64,000 nt of DNA from Phytoseiulus persimilis (GCA_037576195.1 CM075104.1:5896775-5960774); one strand, 5' to 3'. Positions 37,101 to 52,000 are shown, numbered from the stretch's first letter. The notes: a model not told the origin generated them from the letters alone. A program made the numbers and translations.

Positions 37101-40100
37101 CGCGGCTGTTCCCCGTTAGTCGAATGCTCGATTTGTTCACACAAATTGCTCTGGATGTATCACTCATAGAGCCACGATGGAGGTTGGGATCGGGTTGGCC
37201 GTGGCGACTTGAGCAAGCCTCATCGGGGCTAATATCCCTTATTGCAACCATCAAGTGGTTTCAGCCTTCCCGGGGAGGAAATTCGCGTGGCTTTCGGTAT
37301 TGGCCACCTCACCAAGGAGCGGCCTTTCGAACGATATTCAGCAGTCGACTGCCGTTCGTCCAACGAAAACGAAGACTGACGCACAAGAATTCGAAGCATG
37401 CCCGCTGCGGATCAGAGGTGAATGCGTTCGACCTTCAGCGTCGGAACGTTCAGGATATCGTTCGTTTTATCGATCCCCTCGAGTGTCTCCTGCTTGTCGC
37501 TGTTCTGGACGTAGCTGTATCTCCAACCAACTCTCTCGGCTTTCGGGAATGCGAATCCCAACGGGTTTCTTCTGTGCTCCGCGTATTGATGACACCACCT
37601 CCTGGATGGTATCATTCCTCGGTACCGTGCATGACCTTGTGGTCCGCGCTCTCTACACTGAGCCGTAGAAGTGAGTGGCCGGATCCGGGACGGGGCTCAT
37701 CCATTGAATGACGTCCTTCAGAGAGGGAGAGAGGCTCTCAAAGAAGCCCGGCCTTTCCCGAGGGCGGGAATGAAAAGCCCCACGAGCGTTCGGTCAGCGA
37801 GTTAGTTGCGTAGTCTCTGGTGGACAACTGCCAGTTTCCGAACCCGGGCGGTTTTCCTTCAGCAAACACAACAAGCGTCATCGCACATGGATCGTCTAGG
37901 TTCGATAGCGGCCGAGCCGCCCAACAATGTTTTCTATAAATCGAGAGAAACCTCTCATTCCCAAGAGAACACTCGACGGAAAGTTCTGTCGACAGACGTA
38001 CGAAAACGGGACGAAGAAAGATCTCGAGCTTCGTCCCTGGTAAGCGACTCCACGGACGACGATCACCCTGTGGCGACATGACGGGAAACTTTTGTTCTCA
38101 CAACCTAAAGGAGCGAGATAACAGATTTGCTCTCCGCAATCACGGGATTCTTCGAGTCGGGGAGCGGGCGACACTTCCTAGCAGTGGGTCTCTATCTGAC
38201 GACTCCATCCAAAGGCGCGCTTCAGTTAGTTCGCGAAGCAGCGTTAACTCATTGTTCTGGGTGTCGCTAATAACCTCGGGCAACTGGCACCCCGAATTGC
38301 AGGTCGAAATTGACGCCGACGATTTGTAGGAGACCGTTTTCAGAACAAACTATTCCACAAAACAAAACCGAGCTCGTTCGAAACGGCTAACCGTATCTCC
38401 GCAGTTGTTGGCCGGGCTCCACCGCACGATTTAGCAAGCAACTCGATCCTCGACATCTCGTTGGAGTCCAAAGTGTACATTGATTCCGGCGTGGTTCAGC
38501 CTGAACGATTCGGATCTCGAAACGGTAGACGCTTCGACCGATTCTTCGAGTCTCTGCGATCGAGGAATCAAAATCTCAGCGAGGAACGTTGTCGCCCTCG
38601 CCAAGGCACAACCGATCCCATTCCCGAGCGGCAACCTTCACACGGAAGGCCACTTTCGATATGGACCTGTCTGGATGCTCGAGGCTTGGACACTGGCCAG
38701 AACCCCCGCGATGTGCGTCGTCGCGAAAGAAGCCCCTCGATAAAGAACAAAAACATCTCCGACGTAACTCTGCAGGACCTGCTATTGTGCTCTCTGGAAT
38801 CCAGTTGCCTCGATTCAGGACGAGTCGAGATTGGAGTCGAAAGCTACGAGTAACGAAAAAAGGACTCGCGAACGATGTTGCACACATACCCGCTCAGACA
38901 GTTCGGTGCAGAGCAAATGAGATAGCGATGTTCGATTGCTAGAGCCGTATCGATCCTTCCTCGCACCGATGTCGTGTGATGTGTCGCTTGCTCCCACGAG
39001 ACTCGGTTCCTTCTTGGCTTTTGAAGAGCCGCACGCGTCTCGAAGGAATTCCCTCCTCCGAACTCGTTCTGTTCCCCGATGCTCGGCACGTCACCAGTTG
39101 CGCACAAACGTTGCCTGTTCGTCTTCGGCTACGAAATATGACACCCTTCGCTCGCAAACAATCAGAAACCGAGGCAGCTGACGAGTTCCAACGGCTTCCC
39201 TGTGTTTGCAGGGCGAACGTAGCGGTATATACAGAAGCTCTAGATGCGAAACTTTCACAGGGTGCGGCGGATCCAAAACGAACGATCGCCAGCAGTTTCC
39301 GCCGCACTTTTGTCCAGCGAATCCATCGGATCTTGGCCGTCGTCGAGTTCGAGCCCCAGCCGATAGGGAACGAGTCGTCAGAGAATCACTAATCGAGCCG
39401 TGTCGTGATTCGCTCAGCTACCACGTCCAACATTGTTGGCTCCCTTCGAACCCTCCCTCTTCGGAGTTTCACTCCTAGCGATGAAACTCTTAGTGATGAT
39501 TTCCAGAAATCGACACTTCCCCCTCGATCCTCCCCAGTCAGTCTGTTGTCCGATGCGGCTCCGCTATTCCTCGTGTTCCGCCATCTGAGCTTCATGAATT
39601 TGACTCATTTGAATCGATGACGGAAGATGAGACTGAATCGAAACGTGGCTCCTGCTCCCGACACGGTGTGTCAAGAGCGGCGAAAAACTCTCGCACAGGT
39701 TTCCCGTGCTCGAAGCCCGGAAGGCAACACATCGTTCGGCAGATCTCTTCCAGGGTCCACGCTCAGCTCGTCGGAGATATCGTTGAGAACAACTGCCAGC
39801 TTGTTCTCAAGGTCCATGAGAAAATTTCCGAGCGATATGAATTGGACGTGTTCGAATCTCCGGCGACTGCGAGGATGTCAAAGATGTATCCGGCCGCCTG
39901 GAAGGCGCAAGGCACGTTGTATGGCTCCGCTGAAATGAACTCAAAACGTGCCTCGGAGATGATCCAGCACCTCGATCACTTGAACGTGACTGCGGGACAC
40001 GGCTCCGGATCCCATCTTTCGGAGGGGTTTCTCCCCGCTCTCTGTAGAAGTTCGCCCATGTCACATGATCTCATTCCGGTATTTTTTCGTCCCCACTTTT

Positions 40101-40977
40101 GCGCGAAACGAAACATGACTCTTGTCTTGACGTCGTCATCGTAGGATCGAGCGCCCCCCCCTCCCTCTCGTCGAGCCGGCCACGTGGCGTTCTTCAAAGC
40201 CGTCCAGTTGAACTCACCGCTCCGATGCGAATACTTCCCGAGGAACGGATGCGGATATTCAGCCGCGAGGCTCCGGATATCTCAAGTTCGAATCAATGGG
40301 CGCTCCTCAACGCGGAACATTTCAGCTCTCAGCCTCGACTGAACGGCGAGTTTCAATTCAGCTTCGAGCGTGAAAACGGAAATCCCGTTTGACAGATGCT
40401 GGGAGCGACAGGGATGAAATGATCTCAGGTTGGAGCAGAGAACTCCGAACGAAGCCAACTTTGCATGAGGGAAACACAGTAACTTTCGCCGACAGGAATG
40501 AAGGATCGGGCCGCTTTTGGAACGAGTTTTGCCCCGCGGCTCTCCTCACCCCTCACCTCGGTGCCGCGCGGGTCGGCTGCTCGGTGGGGCTGAGGTGCGG
40601 CGCGGCAGTAGATTCCCGGCTTTTCGGCACCTGTACGATCCATCTCATCGCTCGCCAATGGAAACCGAATGGAAAAGTTTTCCCATTCCCGCATCGAATG
40701 GGCTCAGCCCCGGCCGAAACGGAAACATTGTTTTGAGCCCGTTTGCCTTCCGAAGCTCCGAGCCAAATGAAAGTTGGATTGCGCTCCATCCTTGTTTCGC
40801 AACCGGAAAGGAGCTGATGAAGCGTTGCGCGAGTACATTGAGCCGTTTCTGCGATACAAACTTTCTCCTCACCTCGCTGATGGTTGAGAAAAATTCCGAT
40901 TTCTCTCGTCCCCCGTCGCGAACTCACCTCGATCAGCCCGCGCCGCAGTTACTTCCTCGTTCTTCCGTTACACTTTG

Positions 40978-41001
40978 GAGGACGACGACGACGACGACGA
41001 G
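40978..41001 (+). repeat. GAC trinucleotide array
   Basis: About seven GAC units in tandem. On the minus strand it reads as a serine- or valine-coding run inside an open frame of unknown value. Confidence 0.75.
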
Positions 41002-41671
41002 GATACCGGCGCGATCGACGAGATACTCGAGATGATCCTGATCGCTGAAGACGGAGAGCTCGGTTGTCGAATCGGAACTTCCATTTTGGGCGTGCTCCAG
41101 CGCGCTCCCACGAAACCCCAAAGGTATGAATGTTGGCCATGATTCGACCTCGGCGACCGCCGTGCTGTTTCAGTCGTCTCAAGGACTTTGAGCTGAACTG
41201 AGCCGAACTTTGGGCATAAAACGCTCGGCAGCCGCTGTCGCTCCTGCGAGCAAAACCCGTCGGGGATTCGGATGTTTTCGAAAATGGATTCCGTTTTACC
41301 ACGCCTTCGCTGCCTCGAGCTCTCTCCGTCTGCTCGGCGGTCCGTTGTTAGAATTGTTGGTGTCAACGGTGAGGCTGAATACATAGTAGAAAGAGGAGTT
41401 GGAGAAAAAGGTCGATTTGAAAGAATCCGACAGCAGCTGCTGCCTGATCAGAATACAGATCGAGCCATAAATCCTGATGTATACGTTTACAATGAGCAGG
41501 CAGTGAAGGTGCGTGTGCCCCGAATCCACAATGCCGTCGTCGGCAGCCCGTTGCACCCGCTCCCAACGACACAACCAACGAAGACTGATGGTTCTCGAAG
41601 ATCGGAGACACTTTGAAGGAAGCTCGTGAAATTGAAACGGGCCCCCTCGAGCTCCCCCGCCCTCTGAGAGT

Positions 41672-41687
41672 CCCCCCCCCCCCCCCC
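41672..41687 (+). repeat. 16-base poly-C run
   Basis: An uninterrupted C16 run in pyrimidine-rich, unassigned sequence. Confidence 0.85.
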
Positions 41688-44600
41688 TCCGAGCCCCTCT
41701 CTGCCCTCGGCGATTACTCGGGATAATTTTCTGACCCGTTCTCAACAAGAACTCTCAAGGTTTTTCGACGAATAGGTGGGTCGTTCGCTGGAGACGGGAG
41801 CTCTTCGTTTTGTCTGTTGAACTCGTCGAACACGCGTTTTGCGCGGTTCGAATGATGAAAGAGAATGAAGTCAAGCTTCCGATTCATTGCATGCGCGCGT
41901 GAATAAACATCACGCACCGCTGAGCTATGCTCTATGTTCGCTGTGGAGGCTTTTAAACACACACAGGGAGTCATTTGAGGTCGCCTCCCCAGGTGACGGG
42001 TTTCACGGCTAACAAGGCGCTTGGTTATCGGCAGGGGAAACGAGTGCACGTAGCCGTCGATCCAACTGGAAGGAACAACGTAACGCCAGTGGGGACGTGG
42101 GGAACGAATCGTCGAACCCAGTCGACGAAGAAGAGAATTCCGAGATCGATTGATGGAATGAAGAGGATGAGTCCAGAACTGATAAATCGTGATTGAGACT
42201 CGAACAGGGCTCCTGCCAAGCTGACTTTTGAAGTCATCCTAGTCGTTTCCCGCCAAGTTTCGCCGGCCGTGGACCGCGCGAAACTTCACCAAGCGTTGGT
42301 CAGCTGAACTCGCCTCGAGCGAGTAACGCTGTTACAGGAGCTGTCTCCCGAAGTTGCATTGTATGATCAAGTGGAGTCGCTTCATTCCTCGAGAACAGAC
42401 CGCCGTCCTCGCAACAACAGGGGTCGGTCCACGCATAGTATGAGCTGCGGGGGCTGATCTCGCTCATGGGAAAGTTTCTCGACGACTTCAGAGCGGAGCT
42501 CAACGTGCGGGTTTCTTTCTCCGTATTCATCCCTACTTGCTCCTCTCAAGTGGTACGCAACTAGCGGCGGAAGCTGTTCCCTCTCTGATTAGGCGACGGA
42601 GTTTAGAGTGAGCCAGAGTATGAATGGGAGCCGCGTTTACCCGGAGTCTGGACCCAAGCTCCCTGGTCAACGTGTTTGTTGTGAACATAAGGTGTTCTTT
42701 TCTGAATAACGGTATTGTGAGACGCAAGCCGCAGGCGGCCGCCGAGTCCGAGCTCATATACGTGCGTCCGAGTTCGTATCAGATCGCCGAGACATGCGGA
42801 CGGCACGATAGACAGGACGATGCTCCTTTTAACACGCACCTCAACGCAAAGAGGAATAAGTTTGCACTTATTCTCCCTCGTTGGAGTTTTGAAAGGTCAA
42901 CAGATTCCCGTGTTTCCAGTAAGTCAAAGTGCCAGAACCTGGGATCGCTCCAGGTTCGTGCCTCTTCTTCCTCAACTCTGATTCACACAGGTCGAGGGCA
43001 TAACCAAGATTCTCTCAGCAGCCTCGCTTCAACAAAAGAAGTTTGAGCCACAAGAGTTGTGCAGAGAGCAGGAAACACTCTCGCCCTCGAATTTGTGATC
43101 GGCTGTATAAGTACACACACCATATTCACTTGTGAATGTTATCTCAGCAAAACGATCGGCTGCTCTGGATGTCAGCAACAGTTGAAAGGAAGCAAACAAG
43201 CATCCGTAGAGTGAGCAGACCGCCAACTGAAAATACAACCAACGATTTCGAACCAGGCTCGAGCTGCTCTCCATCCGACTCTTCCTTTGAGGCCGCCAGT
43301 CATGGCTCTGTTAACAGAGAACGTAAAAACGTTTACAGCGAATTAATCAAGCCCCTTATCTATCTCTGCCGCCGGACCGCTCGGAGTCGTCGGGGAAGCC
43401 TGAGGGAAAGGCGGGGAGCTGTTGGTGCCGAGCTTGCCAGACGAAGAGAAACGATGTGGACGGAGAGGGGAGCAAGAGCAGGAAAAGGGCGGGAATCGAG
43501 GGAGAGAAACAGTTCTCGGAGCAATAAATGAGGATTAATGATTGTGTTTTAATCAAACTTCATAGCCATCTTCCCTCGCCCCCCCCCTCCCTCTTGTTTA
43601 TTCCCCTCTCTCTATTCCTTTTCAATCCTATCAGCCCACCTATACTCCTTCTCCGAGCTCCTGCTCTGTTCTACCATTCCTCTCGAGTAGGGGATTCAGT
43701 AGCCGAATGTGTCGGTTCCACGCCGTAAGGAGGTGGGGGGAAGGAGGTACACGCTGGGCCCAGTAACCGTACGAGATCCCACGGGAGAGAAACACAGTAG
43801 CCTCGAAATCTCTTGGGAACGGAACGTTGAGCAAACACGAGTGCGAGTGGGGGGGCAGGAAGCATGGTGAGCGAAAAAGTAGGGTGAGCGGGGAGGGCAG
43901 AGAAGGGGCAGAGCGACCGAAAAAAAAGCAAGCAAGAGCGAAGAAGCCTTGATTTATTGTTTCTGACTCCTCCCGCGTTATTTCCTCCTGCGCTCAGATG
44001 AACGCTTTTCCGCTAATTCGTCTTCCTGCCTGCAATTGCCGATGTCGCGTAAAGAACTCGATTCGGCTCAGTTTCGCACGATCTCTTCTCTTGTCGAGTT
44101 TGGAGGGGAGGGGGCTGGCAGTCGATCATGTTTACCCTACATCACGGAGGACCATGGGCATTGTCTCTACCCTTGACATACCATTGCGGCTCCACTCAGA
44201 GTCAGAGCAACCCGACCGCGGCCGAAGCAAGCAGTCCCATCCGACTTCCCCGCTGAGAAATAACAAGCGCATTCTGGTTCCCGACGCCTCACCTCGGAGA
44301 AACTCTGATATCTTTAGAGGTTAACCGGAGAGTAGCGAAGTCATTGGGTCTGTTCGCGTTATTCAGTTTCGTCCTTCGACTTATCCTGCCTCGTCTCCCT
44401 TTCCGACTTCCTATTTTTTTCCCTGCTGAGATCCTCTCGGATGGAATTTCCATGCAGGACACGTAAGTCTCCTCGAATATCTTGCGAATGCGAGTCTGAT
44501 CCCCTCTCCGCACGGCTAGCGGTCGGACCGAGACTTTTCCCGTTCACGCCCCTCCTTCCGCCCAGAGACCCCATCCCGGAGGAGATAAGCCCTATTCGAT

Positions 44601-47600
44601 TTGAATACTAATAGAAGATGTTTCTCTTGAAGCTCTCTGGAGAACGAAAGCCCTAGAGTGCATAATGAAGTAAACGACATCGGATGACTCTCAGCAACAG
44701 TCGAGTGATCCTTATTTTTATCTTTGGTGCGCATGAGTTTTCTTGCTCCCGATCCGCGCGTTCGTCGGAGCACCGTTGCCTGATCTCGAGTTCGATGTTT
44801 GTCCTTGGATATGATCCTCTGTCGATATTAGGCTCCCCTCTGCTTAGGAGGCTTGGAACGATCCGGAATCCGGTTCTTAGCTCGGAAACGAGAGCGAATC
44901 GAGCACGTCAACGAGAAGCCAGGAATCGAGTGATTCGACAATGATTCGCTTTTCCTCGGTCAGGATTCGGAGTTCGCACTGAGTTTTCAGTACAGGGCAG
45001 CCACCTGTCTGGCGATCAACCCAGCAGCTGATGACGAACAAGGGAACCGACTCGCTCGTGGTCCCCAGACTAGCCGTCCCTTCGTGGCATCACAGAGGAA
45101 AACTCTGTTCCTGTTTGGGGGGAGTGAGCGAGCCACGGATCAAAACCGACGGAATGATCTCATGTTTCGCCGATTTCCAATCGAGCGAAGCCATGAATAT
45201 ATTCGTCTGTTTAGAGAGAGCAGAATGTGAGACTGCAGTTTGAATGGCGTTGTCAAGTTTCAGTCCCTAACCGTTGAGCGGGTAACAGAGGCCTCATCGG
45301 CTGGAGTCCCCTCAAAGTTCCATTTTCGTTAGTCAGAAGAGAGACAGCTCCGTCGGCTTCATTAACCTCAACAGATTGGAGCAATGAATTTTCAGTCGGG
45401 TGATTTATCAACGGCGCCGGAGTCTTGCGCGAAAGGACAACAATAGCAACAGGTGATCCAACGGGATGCCGTTGAGGAATGCGACAACGGTCAACAGCGA
45501 GCGGTCTGTTGCCCTCGAATCCGACAGAAGTGCCTCGCGGAACGCGCGGGCTCGTTCAAACATGCAGATTCGCGCTGATTCCACATCCTACGCCTCCCCG
45601 GACGGAAGTCGGAAAATCAGTGGTTTCCCCGACGCCAACTTTGAGGAGGCACCGATTCCCCTGGTCGTGTGCCAGAGCCGCTAGCCGGGGCGGATAGCAA
45701 CACAGCCCGGGTCGGAGGGCGAGAGGAGGTCGCCGGCGAAGGAACCAGGCCTCCGATTACCATCCCTCAGAGTTGATGACCGCTGGCGACAACGCAGAGC
45801 AGTTCGGAATCAATTCATGGATTGACCGGCTCGGAAACATCCGAGAGCTCGCGTCAGCCTTGGAGTCATGCAATTCTCATTGCAGCTATGCCGGGAACCG
45901 GTTGCGACCTCCTCCGGCGGAAGCTCAGCCGCGATGGCTACATGGAGCCGACGACGGAACTCTTAATGTCAAATCTTTCCTGTGCTCGTGCGGCTGGGAG
46001 GCTGCCGCAGACCGTCGTGCGCGTAGACTTCTCGGTGACACGAGACGTCGAGCGTGATATTAAATATCAGATATTCCCTTCTGTTGTCAGATACCACGAC
46101 AGGCTTCTCCCTGGTCGGCTCGGCAGCTGCTCGCGACACGCTATTAAACGAGGAAATCTAGAAAGAAGCTAAAAAGTCGGCGTCCTCGCTGTCTTTCTCG
46201 GACTTATCCCTCGGTATTACTCAAACGGGGTCCCTTGGCGCTCTGTTATTATCCGAAGAGCGGCGAAACGTTCTCGCGGCCTGTGCTCCGAGGCGCTCGA
46301 TGAGACCAGCTTCGAATTTCACGGCTCATTACGAATCTCCACGAAGTTTCAACGAATACCGCTGTTCGGAACCGCAGTTTCGGAAACGTTTATGCCGACA
46401 CCTCTTTTGGGTCTTAGTGTGTGGTCACGTCTCAAGGCGTCAGGTTTGTGACAAGTTTCTCTTGCCAAATCGAGGCAAGTGGACGTGATATTAATATGAA
46501 TTGGACACATGTCAAACTTCTGTGGCAGCTGCTCCGGACACCCGATTGAAGCTCCGAGTGGTTGGCGACACGGGTCGGACGGACGACCGAGGCGAATCGA
46601 AGCAGCGACCCTGAAGAAGCCGACTGCTCTGTCCCGCTCAATTGGTCTTCAAGCTATTTTGCTATATGCTCAACAGAACGATGTCCATCTTCTTCACGGC
46701 CGTCGTCTGAGCCTGTCAAAACGAATTCCGCTCCGAGGTGCACTCGAACAACCCGCGGAACATGGGTGAGCGTAACGTCGCGGCGTGATTGACCGAGTGA
46801 CGGGAGGTTACCAGTTCCCGTACCGACCGGGAGTGGTCCCGGGGACTGATTGTGACCGGAGTCGACATCGCCATTGTCTCCGTTTCGGGCGAATTTCCTC
46901 ATCGAGGTTTCCGGATCGGGGACGGAGGGGCGGCGCTCACGTTCCGGGAGAACTTGCGACCGGGAACACCGGAGGACACGGATCGGTGGAAGTCTGTGTC
47001 GAGTCAGGTTCGGAGTTCACCGAGAAGTGCATTCGTCTCACCCGGAGCGGCTCGCTCCTGACGAAAGCGGGGGAATGGATGCAGCCGGCGCTGACGGGCT
47101 TCGCTCAGATCGTCGCTTATGTCTGTGAAGGCAGTGATTAGGAGTCCTCCTAGGCGGACAGGACCGCATCTCGTTAGAGGCGGCGGGGTGCACGTCGGAA
47201 GAAGGCTGCAAAAGCACAAGAGCCTGCGACAGGAGCGAAAAATGGGCAGAGGGAGAGAAGGAGATATCGGAGAGGCGAGCTCCTCGAATAGCCCTTATTA
47301 AGTGGTGCTGACGGACACGCGGGCGAGCCTTGAACATAATGAAGGATCTCGGTCCATCGTCCTCGTTGTTGTCCTCCTCCCAATGAAGCAACACTCTCAG
47401 GAGTGCCATAGAGAATAGAGGCCACATGCTGTTGCCCTAAGCCCACGTTAATCTCATCGCTATGTCTCCCTCCGAACAGCCTACATGTTGTTCGGCCGTG
47501 CTTTCTTTTGCGCTTCGTCAAGGCCTGCTGGTACCCGCTTCAGAGTTATTTTCCTCGGGGGAGAGAGCATGTAGGCGAAGAACAATCTGATGCGATCCGC

Positions 47601-48839
47601 ACTCCAGATGCAGCTCGACTGGAGTCCGAGCAACGTTTTGCTAAGCGAAATTCGTCGCCGGCTCGGGAAAGGTGAGCTGAACCTTCTCCTGAGAACGATC
47701 GTTCGATCTTGACACAAGTCTTCGAAAAATTGGATGTGTTCACACGATCCACCGAAGTCACTCAGTTTACCGTCGGCGGCGGTGATCGACCGTGGAGTTA
47801 ACAATAGCTCCCGTTCCGCTGTCCCGTGGACCCGTGTACCTGGAGCCACGGGGAGCGCCTGCAGCTGTTTCGACTTTTGCAGAGCAGGCCTTCGAGCAGG
47901 GCGCCTGCGGCAAGAGCAGTGGGCAGCTGTCCGAGTGATGCTACACAGATCGAGAGGGAAGCTCGAATCGCAACTTTTTTCCTACGGGTTCGCAGCCGTC
48001 ACGCGCAATTAGCTTGTTTCACGTGTTCCGGATTCGATCGGAGCATAAATCACCGTTTGGGAGGCTCGCGTTGTTCGTGCCGGGACTCAACATTTTTCAA
48101 CGCGCTCGTTTCTCAACCCAAGTGCGGGAACGCCATCTGCAGCACCGCCGTCTTCTGAGCTGATTGCAGGTACTGCCACCTGCAGATCGCGAATGTTCTC
48201 AGGCTCAGAACGGGATTCCATCTCGGCTCCATACAGGGATACGAGCCCTCTTCGATGCCGAGGGATGATGCGCCAAAAATTCCAAGGGCTCCGTTCTCAA
48301 CACGAGATCCTCATCTTCGCCGGTCGCATGAAACTTCCTCGATGCCTTCCGGGAGGAGAACGCCAGAGCACCCGCACGGGGATGGACCTCAACTTTCGGT
48401 CAGCTCGACGGCATAGGGGACATCGCGTTGATCCCCGGACAGGAAGCGCCAACGGAGGTTAAGCAGTCGTTATGAATTGCTGCGTCCAGCTTCCTGGATG
48501 GCCGAGAAACACGGACGGACAGGAAGACGCTTGCTCCGCCGTGAATGACAATGCGGCTCTCAGCCCGACTACAAAGACCGCTGTTTCTGAAGGGCTCATA
48601 AATTTCATTAGGAGACCACGTCCTCTTCCTCCTCACGCGCTCGCATCTCCTCATCCACTCCCCCTCCGCCTCCTTGTCAGTGAAAGGAAGGACGCGACGC
48701 GGCCGTCCTACAAACTCGCTAAGTGGGCCAGTAGCTCCGGCGAACGTGCTGGTAAACGCGGCTGGGCACGAACATAAAAATGCAGCGACGACAACCCAAA
48801 CTCTTTTGTTCCTCGAGAGCTAAATTAATTCGACCGCAG

Positions 48840-49054
48840 GCTGTCTACCGCGAAGGCCAGCTCCAAGTGGACATAACTCCGACCCTGAGAGGATACTGGA
48901 GGCGAAGATGAAAGCCATGTTCAGCTCGTCCAGCATCGCAGAAGCTCATGCCGACACTCGTTATGGCCGGAAAGCAGAGCACGCTCGCATGGAAAGCGAC
49001 CTGCGAATCACGAGCGAGGCGATCCCGCTAGACGTCATGGACTCGTTCCGCTGA
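48840..49054 (+). CDS. Possible terminal exon of an unknown gene
   Basis: A GACCGCAG acceptor at 48832-48839 is followed by a frame that stays open to TGA at 49052-49054. The frame enters with two leftover bases. It encodes about 70 residues including ARMESDLRITSEAIPLDVMD, with codon choice like real coding sequence. I do not recognise the protein and found no preceding exon. A chance open frame remains likely. Confidence 0.15.
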
Positions 49055-52000
49055 ATCCTGGTCCGAGGACTTTATGGCGTCATCTCCTGGGATCAAGGAG
49101 GCTTTTTCCATCATGAAGATCCTTCGATTCCCTCCTTTGCCCTCTATGTCCTATCTATCGGACTCTTTCTCTCTCCACGGTCGTGCTCTATCGCTGCGGA
49201 TGATCCATACTTCATTCTCGCGGGCCGAAAAGCTCGACTACCTTCCTTCATTTCTTGAAGCCGATCTTTGCGTCGCCGCCAATGTGCGAGCCTACACTGA
49301 CGAGAACATCACCTCGTCTCCTTTCTGCGTCTTGTTCTATTCGAAGCGAGCGTCGTAAGGTTGTGACATGTTCTCCATTTGGGTCTGTTCAATCTATTTT
49401 GTTCCAATCTTGTCCGAGAGGTGTTCAAACCGAGTGAGACTCGAATGTTGGCGGCGACCCTGCAAAGGCTCCGGACTCCAGAGTCTTGAGCTCAGATCCC
49501 AGAGGAGGAAGAAGCTATTGGATGAATCAGAACTCCGAGTCAGGTCAAAATTCAGATTGGAGACTCATCAGACGCCGAACCATGTTATAAACTTATTATC
49601 ACTAGGATCTCTTCCATATGTTGAAGTCCGACGCAGCTGATGGGACAGCGGAGATATCAATATTAGGGAATAAGGTGAAGAAATTCTCCGATTCGAAATC
49701 AGGTCCATCCCAGACCTGTGTGCAACGAATTCTGCTTTTGAGGAGCTTCCCATTCGGAGCACCGAATCGGTTTGGAGGATGGAATATTTGCGGATCTAGC
49801 GAAGCTTTCGGCAGAGAACACAAGTGGCCATTGTTCGGGAATGCGATCCAACGAAATGCTGAGGCCAGGTGCGTTTCCTGTTGCACTTCCGGTCGAAACT
49901 CGATGTCAGCAATCGCAGTTTTCCGATTCCGTTCTCTCCTTCCTGCTGGGCAACTGCTTTCTTATTCGTCATTTCCCCTCGGAGAGGAAATTCTCCCCCC
50001 CCCCTTGACTTCTTTTCCTGCACGTCGGATATCCCTTGAGGTGAACTCGCATCTGCAGCATTCGTGATCCTCAGCAAGGCTTACCTTTTTCGAGATAGAT
50101 GGAAAAGTCCGGGATGTTTTCTTTGGGAACAGGGAAATTCTGTTGGACGGGCGAATTTCCACGTGCGGTGTTTGAACGGAGCCTCAGAACGTTTCATCGC
50201 CGACTGTGAGGGGGTTCGAGCATCTGAAACATGGGACATGAATACAGTCCGCTCGGCTTTGAAATGCATTCGACTACAGCAGCGGAGAGCGACGCGCCAG
50301 ACTCGATCGAAGTTTGGTCCAAAGCGAACGGCGTAAAGTGAGTGTGCGTCAACTGGGGCTTTCACGAAGTCTAATGCATATTTATGGCTCAATTGGGCGC
50401 ATAAACTTGATATACGGTTTACAGCGCCGCGGACCGTCTGTTAGGAGGTCTAGCAGTTCCATCATAGAAAAGCTTTTATGCTTTCGAACGGCTTCCAACA
50501 TTACCGCCGCTCCTCCATCCCACCGGCCAATGTCTCCTTCCCCGCCAATATCTAAGCCACAAATCAGGTTCTCCCTTGCCCCTCAAACGCTCATTCGAGA
50601 GATGGAGCCCCGGTCGTTGTCACTCTTGAAGAATATCGGGATCAATCAGACATCTCTGTTCTCTCTTCATCGTACCTCTGTACTTCGCCCGTTCAGTCCT
50701 CTGTGGCCCGAGCAGAGCGATAGAGTTGTGTCCTCCGAGGTCAAAGGACGAATTCCGAAAAGCCGAATGGACAGAACTTCACATGGAATGACAATCAGGG
50801 AACACGGCGCTTCGACAACGGGATTCACTCAGCCTCTGCGATCGTTTGTTAGCTGCGACAGATTCAATCCCAAACTAATCTGAACCATCCATTTAGTTCA
50901 GGCGCAACCAACGCCGCAGCCTACTTGTCGTGGTGACCGGGCTGACCCATTATCCTATGTTGTTTGATTTGAGTTCAACGGAGGTGGAGTCGAGCAGTCC
51001 GAGGATGTGTTCAACAGGAACCGCTATTTTTTTCCACTAGAAACTATTCCTCTGAAAATTAGCGCTTTTTCGTCTCCAAAAATCCCGAGGAGTTTGGCTA
51101 GCATTTCAAGGTCCTTAGCTCGTTTGAGCTTCAGATCTCATGGAATAACAGCTTTCCGTCTCCTGGAGCTCCTTCGGGGGCGATCTTATCCCTCGCATTC
51201 GTATGCAGAAGTCGATGCCCATCGTTGGGAGAGTCTGCAAAAAGTCGACTGAAGCCGCCGCTGCTCGCGTTGATGCTCGGAGGAGTAGTTTTAGACGGCT
51301 TTCAAGGACGTCCTCACACCTGGAAGCCTATCCGAGCCCCAGCCGAAATCGCATCCAACCCCTTGCACAACTTGAAACAGGACATTGAGAAAGAGATATT
51401 TGAAATTGCATGTCGTCCGGACGATTCTCGCGCCCGCGCTCGATAACTGTTTTTGTGCGGGGTCTTGGCAGGTAGAATGTCCCGGGTGGATCTTGGCTCA
51501 GAACATATCGCCTGACCGCAGACTTTATTGTCCGATACGAAAGTATCGATCTAATACACAAGAAATTGTGAATTCTTGTACGTCCAGCTCGGAAGCCCAT
51601 GGATGGATGTCTCGGAATTCGCAGTTCCATTCTCCAAATGCAACGGTACTGAACGTCTCTGGAATCGGCTCATCGGAGGGGAGAAGTAAGCTGACGCCTC
51701 GGCTTCCAATGAAGCCATCAATTTCAGAAACAATTGATTCCGGTCAATACAACTGATGGAAGCAGTCTGTCTCGAGCATACGGCGCACCGATGGTATCAG
51801 CAGATAATAGTATCCGAATGAGCGGGATCCGCATCGATTCCGCTTCCGACATTCAAGGGAAGGTCGATTACTCTTTGCATAGAAGAGAGGAGGCTCCCAG
51901 GAAGAGCCCCGATTTCATCCGTGAGCCGGGCAGGGCTTAGATCGAGTTCATTATAAATTAGGCTGTCTTCGGAGAAGTTCGCGCGTGCTCGTCCCAGTTC

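Larger units (their letters stand above)
34171..48835. other. No recognisable gene
   Basis: Open frames of 100-218 codons (37055-37711 and 39617-40144 are the longest on the plus strand; 34116-34571 is notable on the minus strand) have no motif I can name. Pyrimidine-rich sequence occupies about 43.56-43.68 kb. Confidence 0.5.

Noticed and set aside
37055-37711. 218-codon open frame on the plus strand
   Set aside because: At this GC content about one frame of this length is expected by chance in 64 kb. It has no motif, and overlapping frames are open on the other strand.
39617-40144. 175-codon open frame on the plus strand, with a competing minus-strand frame
   Set aside because: Both strands look equally protein-like and neither matches a family. 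No splice structure was evident.
42991-43098. Exon-like stretch after a TTCACACAG acceptor (VEGITKILSAASLQQKK)
   Set aside because: Only about 35 codons, no upstream partner exon and no known family.
43560-43935. Long proline/serine-rich frames
   Set aside because: Explained by a pyrimidine-rich tract, not by coding sequence.
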